NCBI GenBank assembly: GCA_036655715.1
Contig: JAVVPO010000073.1
Span: 1 to 12,564 of the forward strand
From: JAVVPO01 sp036655715
Lineage (GTDB): Bacteria; Bacillota; Clostridia; Lachnospirales; Cellulosilyticaceae
Direction of reading: 5' to 3'
Length of the DNA: 12,564 nt
Shown here: positions 6,988 to 12,564 of the stretch, piece by piece
Numbering within the stretch: position 1 is the first letter of the stretch
How the letters are laid out: the number at the start of each line of letters is the position of its first letter
Notes under the pieces: generated by a model
Databases searched by the model: none
What the model was told of the DNA's origin: nothing
Seen by the model: the letters and a program-made list of their open reading frames with translations, nothing else
Made by a program: the position numbers and the translations under genes

Positions 6988-8499
6988 TTACGCCTCCCGT
7001 TCTATCTGCTGAATCCTCAACCTCACAACAGTCCCAATGTCCTTTTTACTGAATACCTTTACTTCACCATTTGGGTACATAACTTGTACTCTTTTATAGA
7101 TATTCCCCAGACCAATTCCCATTTGCTCAGTAACTCCTTGTTTAAATGCATTTCTTAAATGCTCCAACTTTTCTACCGTCATTCCAACTCCCGTATCCGC
7201 AACACTAATCATTATATCTTGCCCTTCCTCCCAGATACGAATAATAATCTTTCCACCTTCTTCTTTTCTAGACAGCCCATGTATAATAGCATTTTCTACT
7301 AGTGGCTGAAAAGAACAAGTAGGAACTTTTACCACATCACTATCAACTTGACAGTCAATACGATAATCGATGCGGCTACCAAAACGCATTTGCTGTAAAT
7401 ACATATAATCTTTTACAACTTTTAATTCCTTGGCTACTACCACTTCTGCTTCTGACATCTTTAAATTATAGCGAAATAATGCACTGAGTGCCTTTATCAT
7501 TTTATCTGTTGTCTTTGCCCCCTCTAGATTTGCCATACCACTTATTACATTTAATGTGTTAAATAAAAAATGTGGGTTAATCTGATTTTTGAGTAATTCA
7601 AGCTTTATCGTTTCTAAGCGTTTTTCTACTTCCAATTTTTCTAATTCTTCTTTATGTAATAAACTTGCCATTTCTCTTTTTTCTTCAAGTGTCCTAATAT
7701 ACTGCCCTGTTTCATATTTCATTCTATTAAATGCCTCTACCAACTCCCCCATTTCATCCCTATTTTCAACTTTGACATCCTCTACAAAAAAATCATTAGC
7801 TGCTATTCTTTTTGACACCCTTACTAAATCCATAATCGGCCAAATAATTGTCTTATTCATTAAGCGTGTTAAACTCATGGTTCCTAGCAGCAAGAAAATC
7901 CCAAAAAGCAAAATCACAAAAGGTACCACCCTTAGATAGGGTACCTTATTTATATAAGCCGCTGTGCCCTCTTCCAGGGTATATGTCATAAGTGTTTTGG
8001 CATAATCCTGTAAGAATGCCTGCATATTATATACTTGATATAACTCCTTGATGTAGTTTGGATTTTCTTCTTCCATTTTCAATATTGCATCTCTTTTATA
8101 CTCATAAGTTTCATAACTATTGTAAATAGACCATGTTTTTGCATAGCGATAATCACCTATAGCTGTATATTCATAAGGTAGATGCGAAATGACACTCCGT
8201 GTCCGCTTAAAGGCGTCTTCTAATTCCTTGTACTTTTCCTCACTTGGGTTTTTGATATATTCTGAAAAATAGTTACTCTCTGTTTCTATTGCATTCATCA
8301 GTTCAATATTTCTTGCATTATCTTGCAAGATAATGCGAAAATCATTTACTGAAAAATTGACTACCCAAATCTCGAACATAATTGACAAAAATACAATAAA
8401 AAATACAATCCCTGAAAAAAAATAAATCTTCTTCTTTAAGGTCAACGCAAGCCAGACATGTTGCAACTTCTCTTTATAATACATTTCCCATTTATCCAT
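6988..8499 (-). CDS. YesM-type sensor histidine kinase
   Basis: Residue numbers refer to the 503-residue form starting at 8499. A membrane segment (about 26-48) is followed by an extracytoplasmic region of ~140 residues, a second membrane segment (about 191-213), a HAMP linker, and a coiled coil rich in E and K. The HisKA_7TM/His_kinase core holds the phospho-acceptor H310 in QINPHFLFNTLN. The HATPase domain has the N-box FQPLVENAIIHG (397-408), DTGVGM (435-440) and GIGLGN (461-466). This is the LytS/YesM class. The extracellular part is not a recognisable PAS or Cache by eye and would receive the signal. The start is uncertain: the frame opens at 8541, but that ATG abuts the terminator and lies upstream of the predicted promoter. 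ATG at 8499 or 8484 (498 residues) is more plausible, though neither has an ideally spaced ribosome-binding site. Confidence 0.9.
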   Translation of the reverse strand: MDKWEMYYKEKLQHVWLALTLKKKIYFFSGIVFFIVFLSIMFEIWVVNFSVNDFRIILQDNARNIELMNAIETESNYFSEYIKNPSEEKYKELEDAFKRTRSVISHLPYEYTAIGDYRYAKTWSIYNSYETYEYKRDAILKMEEENPNYIKELYQVYNMQAFLQDYAKTLMTYTLEEGTAAYINKVPYLRVVPFVILLFGIFLLLGTMSLTRLMNKTIIWPIMDLVRVSKRIAANDFFVEDVKVENRDEMGELVEAFNRMKYETGQYIRTLEEKREMASLLHKEELEKLEVEKRLETIKLELLKNQINPHFLFNTLNVISGMANLEGAKTTDKMIKALSALFRYNLKMSEAEVVVAKELKVVKDYMYLQQMRFGSRIDYRIDCQVDSDVVKVPTCSFQPLVENAIIHGLSRKEEGGKIIIRIWEEGQDIMISVADTGVGMTVEKLEHLRNAFKQGVTEQMGIGLGNIYKRVQVMYPNGEVKVFSKKDIGTVVRLRIQQIEREA

Positions 8500-8521
8500 T
8501 CCCTTCAAAATATTACATTTA

Positions 8522-8530
8522 ATTATAACA
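8522..8530 (-). promoter_or_regulatory. Extended -10 promoter of the kinase operon
   Basis: On the minus strand TGTTATAAT (8522-8530) is a perfect TATAAT with the extended TGn element. The region 17 nt upstream is only a T-run, so activity would rest on the extended -10. Transcription from about 8515 excludes the ATG at 8541 as the kinase start. It sits immediately after the preceding terminator, which isolates the operon from the TRAP genes. Confidence 0.5.
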
Positions 8531-8540
8531 TATTTATACA

Positions 8541-8605
8541 TTAAAAAAAAATAACAAAGATAAAACCGTATATATAGATATAAATACGGTTTTATCTTTG
8601 TTATT
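8541..8605 (-). terminator. Strong intrinsic terminator of the TRAP operon
   Basis: A perfect 22-bp inverted repeat (8550-8571 with 8584-8605) encloses a 12-nt loop. On the minus strand it is followed by a run of about nine Ts ending near 8543. It starts 15 nt after the stop codon of the YcxB-like gene. The stem includes the non-AT stretch ACCGTAT/ATACGGT near the loop. Confidence 0.92.
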
Positions 8606-8620
8606 ATATAGTGATAATGA

Positions 8621-9088
8621 CTATTTAATCTTTGAAACTATATAGTCATAAACAGCTTCTTTTTGTTTTCCTAATACTTTATTCGTTAATATAAAACCAT
8701 GGGTAGTTGTTGAAAACACAACAATCATAGTTGGTTTTTTTGATACTCTTTTTATAGTAGTCCATTTTAAATCTGAACTTTTATTTTCAGTTTTTACATG
8801 AACGCCCTTATCATCAAAACCTATCTCCATCTCTTCCCTAACAGTTACTGCCTGTTTTTTTGCTCTCATATAAATTACTAAGGGCTGAATAACAGTAAAT
8901 AGGCAACATGCTATGATTAACAATATTCTCACAAATCCATTTACGTCTGCCCAAAATTTTGCTGTGAGCAAAAACATGGCAATAGTAAATATCATATTAC
9001 ATACGCCTACCATTGATCCATACATATGATACATAGATAACTGCCAAAAATCAAAAGCTGTTGTTTGATAAGTGAACTTATACTTCAT
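8621..9088 (-). CDS. YcxB-like small membrane protein
   Basis: This 155-residue protein has two predicted membrane helices near the N-terminus (about 24-43 and 52-73). A soluble beta-rich C-terminal region follows, with the features of the YcxB-like domain: EIGFDDKGVHVKT (88-100), SDLKWTTIKRV (105-115) with the characteristic W before the 'I-x-x-V' strand, then MIVVFS and a final helix KEAVYDYIVSKIK. The function of the family is unknown, and the C-terminal part resembles membrane-associated PH-like folds. It starts 6 nt after the dctM stop codon with only a weak upstream GGTAAAGTGAT, so it is probably translated with dctM. It is the last gene before the terminator. Whether it contributes to transport or merely shares the transcript cannot be decided from sequence. 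Confidence 0.75.
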   Translation of the reverse strand: MKYKFTYQTTAFDFWQLSMYHMYGSMVGVCNMIFTIAMFLLTAKFWADVNGFVRILLIIACCLFTVIQPLVIYMRAKKQAVTVREEMEIGFDDKGVHVKTENKSSDLKWTTIKRVSKKPTMIVVFSTTTHGFILTNKVLGKQKEAVYDYIVSKIK

Positions 9089-9094
9089 ATCACT

Positions 9095-10387
9095 TTACCC
9101 AAATAGCCCTGGAAGCCATAAACAAATTCCTGGAATAAAGGTAATTAATAAAAGTGTAATAATCATACATATATAGAATGGTAATGTGGCTTTTACAACC
9201 CGCTCCATCGGTACCTTACCAACTGCCGAACCAATAAATAGTACCGCCCCAACAGGTGGTGTTAAAAGACCAATACCACAGTTTAAGATCATCATAATAC
9301 CAAACTGAATAGGATCAATACCTATTGAAGTTGCAATAGGTAACAAGATTGGAGTAGCAATTAATATGATTGGAGACATATCCATAATACAACCGAGAAC
9401 CAAAAGAATAAGGTTTAAGAGCAATGCTAGAATAATTGGATTATCCGTAATACTAATAATTGCACTTGCAGCTAAATCTGGTACGTGAAGACGTGTGAGA
9501 CAATATCCAAAAATACTAGAAGTTGCAATCAGAATAAGTACGATAGAAAGTGTATCTACACAACTTCCAAGTACCCTCCAAACCCCTTTCCAATCAAGCC
9601 CTTTATAAATAAATACACTGACAATCAAACTGTAGACAACCGCAACAGCTGCTGATTCTGTAGCTGTGAATACACCACCCACAACACCAACTACAACGAT
9701 TAATACAGCTGCAAGAGCCCAGAAGGAAATACTAAATTGTTTTACTAAATTCTTTATGCTGAATTTATCACCTTTTGGATAGTTTCTCTTAACAGAAATG
9801 ATATAGGACCCTACCATTAGAGATACTGCAAGCAACGCACCAGGTATATACCCTGCAAGGAAAAGACTTCCTACTGAGATACCACCTGCAGTCGTTGCAT
9901 AAATAACCATGTTATGACTTGGTGGCACCAAAAGTCCTTCACAGGATGAAGTAATAGTAATGGCCGTTGAAAAGTCATCATCGTAACCTTGATCTACCAT
10001 CATAGGAATTAAAATAGTCCCAAGAGATGCAGTATCTGCAGCTGCAGAACCTGAAATCCCTCCAAAGAAGTATGATGCAACAATGTTAACCATTGCCATA
10101 CCGCCTCTCATCCAGCCAACACAAGCATTCGCTAGTGAAATCAGCTTTTCAGAGATTCCACCTGATCCCATCAAGCACCCCATCGTAATAAAGAAAGGTA
10201 CCGCCATCAGACTGAAAGAACTAATACCCTTTACCATCTGCTGACAAATAGTTGTAAGTGGCAGTCCTTGGTACAAGAGAGAGAACAAAGATGCAAGTGC
10301 TACTGCATAAGCAATAGGAAATCTCAAAAATACCATTATAAAAAAGCTTCCAAGCAAAATTAATATTGCAATCCCATTAGCATCCAT
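9095..10387 (-). CDS. dctM: TRAP transporter large permease DctM
   Basis: This very hydrophobic 430-residue protein is the ion-coupled membrane subunit of a TRAP transporter (DctM/TIGR00786 type, about 12 membrane segments). Family landmarks are clear: FGGISGSAAADTASLGTILI (108-127), GLLVPPSHNMVIYA (151-164), TATESAAVAVVYS (241-253), the LGCIMDMSP region (331-339), and GIGLLTPPVGAVLFIG (371-386) with the conserved TPPVG. It couples solute import to a sodium gradient, receiving substrate from DctP. The ATG at 10387 has AAGGAGG just upstream and overlaps the end of dctQ by 11 nt. This is the tight coupling expected for subunits made in equal amounts. Confidence 0.96.
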   Translation of the reverse strand: MDANGIAILILLGSFFIMVFLRFPIAYAVALASLFSLLYQGLPLTTICQQMVKGISSFSLMAVPFFITMGCLMGSGGISEKLISLANACVGWMRGGMAMVNIVASYFFGGISGSAAADTASLGTILIPMMVDQGYDDDFSTAITITSSCEGLLVPPSHNMVIYATTAGGISVGSLFLAGYIPGALLAVSLMVGSYIISVKRNYPKGDKFSIKNLVKQFSISFWALAAVLIVVVGVVGGVFTATESAAVAVVYSLIVSVFIYKGLDWKGVWRVLGSCVDTLSIVLILIATSSIFGYCLTRLHVPDLAASAIISITDNPIILALLLNLILLVLGCIMDMSPIILIATPILLPIATSIGIDPIQFGIMMILNCGIGLLTPPVGAVLFIGSAVGKVPMERVVKATLPFYICMIITLLLITFIPGICLWLPGLFG

Positions 10388-10910
10388 TATTCGTCTCCTC
10401 CTTTATAAAAAATCTTTTAATATGATTATATATAGACTCTATTTCAAAAACAACCATAGCTATACCTGCTAGTGGAACAGGGAAATACATCCAAAATCTA
10501 GAGATATTTGGCATACTTACATAACTTCCTTTTGAACCAATTTGTACTGCATAGCTCCACCCTACTATTATCATAACCATAGCAAGCCCAAATACAGCAA
10601 AGTCTGCAAGAATATCCAAACTTATTATCACTTTTCTTGGTAAATATCTATCAAAAGCTGTCATACGAATATGTGCATTTCTTCTGATAGCTAACGCTGC
10701 TGAAAGAACTGCCATATAGGACATACAAGTTAAAACGACTTCTTCACTCCACGCTGGATCTGGAATAAATGGAATGTATCTACCCGCTACTGCTATAACA
10801 GTAATGAGAAGATCTATTATTAGTAGTAATTTACATGCTAAAAGCACAAACTTATAAGTCGCGTCATATGCCGGCTTGATCTTATCAATGGTATTAAAAA
10901 TTTTAGGCAT
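10377..10910 (-). CDS. dctQ: TRAP transporter small permease DctQ
   Basis: This 177-residue protein has four membrane segments (about 20-43, 58-75, 96-118 and 138-158), as is usual for DctQ. Typical motifs are present: PAWSEEVVLTCMSYMAVLS (52-70) with the W-x-E-E core, and RRNAHIRMTAFDRYLP (76-91), matching the conserved R-x-x-x-H-I pattern. DctQ is the small membrane subunit that associates with DctM and is needed for function of the complex. The start carries a strong GAGGAGGT. The gene lies 83 nt after dctP, with a stem-loop in the gap, and overlaps dctM by 11 nt. Substrate specificity is not set by this subunit. Confidence 0.95.
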   Translation of the reverse strand: MPKIFNTIDKIKPAYDATYKFVLLACKLLLIIDLLITVIAVAGRYIPFIPDPAWSEEVVLTCMSYMAVLSAALAIRRNAHIRMTAFDRYLPRKVIISLDILADFAVFGLAMVMIIVGWSYAVQIGSKGSYVSMPNISRFWMYFPVPLAGIAMVVFEIESIYNHIKRFFIKEETNNGC

Positions 10911-10927
10911 ATCTTACCTCCTCAAAA

Positions 10928-10969
10928 TTTTAGGCACAAAAGGTGTCATCCTCCTCTGTGCCTATAAAA
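10928..10969 (-). other. Intercistronic stem-loop between dctP and dctQ
   Basis: On the minus strand TTTTATAGGCACA (10957-10969) pairs with TGTGCCTAAAA (10928-10938). The stem is about 11 bp with a single bulge or asymmetry and has an 18-nt loop. It is followed by TTTTGAGGAGG, so the U-tract is short and leads into the dctQ ribosome-binding site. It could terminate partially or protect the dctP message, either of which would give more binding protein than permease. Confidence 0.55.
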
Positions 10970-10993
10970 TATCCTATTAACACTATGTAAATC

Positions 10994-12061
10994 TTATTTC
11001 ATATCAAGAATTTGTTGGTAAAGTTCAGGATTGGCTGCTGTTGAAGATTCAATAATATCTTTACATGCTTCTTGCCAAGGTGTGATATCCTCAACCTCTA
11101 CAATATTAACACCTTCAGCTCTTAACTCTTCTAACACTTTATTTTCCGCTTCTTCAGAAATTTGTCTATTAAATTCTGATGCGTACTTACCAGCTTCTGT
11201 AATAATACCTTGTTGTTCTTCTGTAAGGCTTTCCCAAGCTTCATCTGTAATAACTACTTGTATTGCGCCAAGTGTATGTCCATCAAGGATTAAGTTTGGT
11301 GCAGTTTCTTGGAATGCATTTGATTTATAGTTAGCAATAGGTTGCTCTGCGCCATCTACTACTCCTGTTTGTAATGCTGAATAAAGTTCCCCGAATGACA
11401 CAACTGTAGGTGAAGCTCCAAGTCCTTGTACCATACCATTCATAATAGGGTCATTTGATACTCTGAGTTTCATACCTTTTAAGTCTTCCATCTTATTAAC
11501 TGGGTTAACTGTAAAGAAATGACGGAAACCTTCTTCCCCGTAGAATAAACCTCTTACACCACTACCATTTTCGTATGGCTCTAGAAGGAATTCAGGTGCT
11601 AAATCAGATGTAGCAAAATTCCAGAAATGATTACGATCTACGAATGTATAAGGAACAGAAAGTAATTTTGACTTCTCTCCGCCGTAGCTTGTAAGGGCGA
11701 ATGCTGAGATACGAGATATATCTATTGTTCCGCCGCCGCCAAGCATTGTATCTAGTACATCATTTTCTGATCCTAGTACGCCAGCTGCCTGCATATCAAT
11801 CTTGATCTTTCCTCCTGAGAGTTCTTCAACTTTTTCTTTAAAGGCAGTACCTGTTTGACCAACAATAGTATCTAGTGGATTAACTTCTGCATACACAAGT
11901 GTAACCTCTGGCGCTACTGTCTCCTCTTTTTTTACTTCCTCTTTTTTTGTTTCTTCCTTTGCAACTGGTGCCTCTGGTGTCTCTGGTGTTTTAAGCCCAC
12001 ATCCAGTAACTGAAGCTAACATTAACGTACTCATAAGTGCTGCTAGTATTTTCTTATTCAT
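10994..12061 (-). CDS. dctP: TRAP transporter solute-binding lipoprotein DctP
   Basis: This 355-residue protein starts with a classic lipoprotein signal (MNKKILAALM..., lipobox VTGC, acylated C21). An unusually long Pro/Glu/Lys-rich spacer (about 24-53) with ETKKEEVKKEET-type repeats should hold the domain away from the membrane. The binding domain follows. It shows AAGVLGSENDVLDTMLGG (92-109), the ligand-binding arginine block MKLRVSNDPI (R200), GELYSALQTGVVDGAEQP (224-241) and the helical C-terminal region. It captures a carboxylate-bearing solute and delivers it to DctQM; the exact substrate cannot be read from sequence. The ATG has AGGAGGGG just upstream. As first gene of the operon, with a good promoter 60-80 nt upstream, it is the natural target of the neighbouring response regulator. 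Confidence 0.95.
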   Translation of the reverse strand: MNKKILAALMSTLMLASVTGCGLKTPETPEAPVAKEETKKEEVKKEETVAPEVTLVYAEVNPLDTIVGQTGTAFKEKVEELSGGKIKIDMQAAGVLGSENDVLDTMLGGGGTIDISRISAFALTSYGGEKSKLLSVPYTFVDRNHFWNFATSDLAPEFLLEPYENGSGVRGLFYGEEGFRHFFTVNPVNKMEDLKGMKLRVSNDPIMNGMVQGLGASPTVVSFGELYSALQTGVVDGAEQPIANYKSNAFQETAPNLILDGHTLGAIQVVITDEAWESLTEEQQGIITEAGKYASEFNRQISEEAENKVLEELRAEGVNIVEVEDITPWQEACKDIIESSTAANPELYQQILDMK

Positions 12062-12118
12062 CTTACCCCTCCTATAAATATATACAATACTTGTCGTCTT
12101 CTACGACTCTATACACTT

Positions 12119-12146
12119 ATTATAGTATGATTTTTCCACAAAACAA
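12119..12146 (-). promoter_or_regulatory. Promoter of the dctPQM operon
   Basis: On the minus strand TTGTTT (12141-12146) and a perfect TATAAT (12119-12124) are 16 nt apart. Transcription would begin near 12112, leaving a ~50-nt leader. The -35 box is poor, as expected for an activator-dependent promoter. Just upstream of it lies a tandem 8-bp repeat (TAATATTT twice, plus strand, 12151-12166). In the leader there is a GTCGT/ACGAC inverted repeat (12093-12107). Confidence 0.6.
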
Positions 12147-12166
12147 ATCGTAATATTTTAATATTT

Positions 12167-12342
12167 GTAGTATATTTTTAACATTCAATGGTTTTATATT
12201 GTAATAAATTATTGCTGTTTTTCCTGCTTCTCAATTAATTTTTCCTCTTCTAGGTTTTCACTTTACTTTACAATTATTTTTACCACTTTATTCATTTATA
12301 CAAATATAATTTATATTCTTTATCATTCCTTACTGAATACAC
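12167..12342. other. AT-rich gap without identified features
   Basis: The stretch lies between the upstream transcript's terminator and the dctP promoter region. I see no gene with a ribosome-binding site and no clear promoter pair. A short minus-strand frame (NLEEEKLIEKQEKQQ) reads well but follows a stop codon and has no start. Confidence 0.4.
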
Positions 12343-12367
12343 AAAAAGTGGCATCCTATGCCAACTT
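12343..12367 (-). terminator. Intrinsic terminator of an upstream leftward transcript
   Basis: On the minus strand AAG-t-TGGCAT, loop AGG, ATGCCA-CTT forms a 9-bp stem with one bulged T. Its last bases open into a TTTTT tract (12343-12347). The plus strand lacks a T-run after the stem, so the terminated transcript comes from the right. Confidence 0.7.
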
Positions 12368-12564
12368 CTTCCAAGGATATTAAAAGCTTTATATCATAAT
12401 TTAACTATCTCTAGGAAATCATCTCCCCCTTGCATTTAAGGTATCTCCTTAAACCCTAGATGACTTCCCTCAGATAGGTGTAGCTTATTCATAAGACTTT
12501 CTCTTCCTTACCTAGCTAGGCTCACTTCGGCTTTGGTGATAGGCGCTAGAGGTGATGGATGTTC
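12346..12564 (-). ncRNA. Putative structured RNA, 5' end outside the window
   Basis: No protein frame runs through this stretch; all minus-strand frames close quickly. It does hold strong foldable elements. An 11-bp stem (12414-12424 with 12458-12468, one G-U) encloses a second perfect 7-bp hairpin (12435-12441 with 12447-12453, 5-nt loop), flanked on the RNA by G-rich strands AGGG and AAGGGGG. Further right are CTTAT/ATAAG (12484-12495) and the palindrome CCTAGCTAGG (12511-12520). Everything ends at the terminator at 12343-12367. This could be a small RNA, the 3' untranslated region of a gene beyond the edge, or a riboswitch or attenuator. I checked by eye for tmRNA, RNase P, SRP, T-box, TPP, FMN, cobalamin, glycine and c-di-GMP consensus blocks and recognised none. 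Confidence 0.4.

Noticed and set aside
8500..8541. Upstream extension of the histidine kinase to an ATG at 8541.
   Set aside because: The ATG touches the T-run of the previous terminator, has no Shine-Dalgarno and lies upstream of the extended -10 promoter.
12230..12300. Small minus-strand ORF (MNKVVKIIVK) followed in frame by an acidic stretch after a stop.
   Set aside because: No Shine-Dalgarno, an in-frame stop after ten codons and low-complexity composition make chance more likely than a pseudogene.
12400..12564. Known riboswitch or housekeeping RNA (c-di-GMP, glycine, guanidine, RNase P) in the right-edge RNA.
   Set aside because: Short lookalike strings (CAAAGCCGAAG, TCTAGGGTTT) occur, but the remaining consensus blocks of those families are missing or out of order.

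Overview
The window is AT-rich and densely packed. Every protein gene I can support reads leftward (minus strand). Shine-Dalgarno sequences are of the GGAGG type, promoters are of the sigma-A TTGnnn/TATAAT type, and there are intrinsic terminators with U-tracts. Together with TRAP transport, a YesM/YesN-style two-component system, a YcxB-like protein and a MoxR/VWA-peptidase pair, this suggests a low-GC Firmicute, most likely an anaerobic member of Clostridia (Lachnospirales-like). That assignment is inferred from style and gene families; no marker gene is present.

Layout in order of transcription (right to left). (1) 12343-12564: the 3' part of an unidentified transcript with strong foldable elements, ending in an intrinsic terminator. 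(2) 12061-8621: a tripartite TRAP transporter operon, dctP (solute-binding lipoprotein), dctQ and dctM, followed by a small YcxB-like membrane protein. It has a promoter in front of dctP, an intercistronic stem-loop between dctP and dctQ, and a long 22-bp terminator hairpin at the end. (3) About 8515-4219: a second operon with a YesM-type histidine kinase, a YesN-type AraC response regulator, a second DctP-like lipoprotein without permease partners, and a PHP-family phosphoesterase, ended by a terminator at 4179-4215. (4) About 4085-710: a three-gene operon with a 22-residue-repeat helical protein, a MoxR-type AAA+ ATPase, and a VWA-like protein that also keeps a zinc-peptidase HExxH motif. 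(5) About 436-13: a monocistronic 73-residue BFD-like [2Fe-2S] protein with its own promoter and terminator.

How the genes fit together. DctPQM would take up an organic acid. The adjacent kinase, regulator and second DctP look like its sensing module, with the second DctP a plausible extracellular co-receptor. This resembles the DctB/DctS/DctR arrangement known in Bacillus subtilis but uses a different kinase and regulator family. The most unusual unit is the repeat-protein/MoxR/VWA-peptidase operon: a AAA+ and metal-binding pair plus a perfectly periodic solenoid that may act as an adaptor. Its substrate cannot be told from the sequence. No mobile elements, CRISPR arrays, rRNA or tRNA genes were seen.
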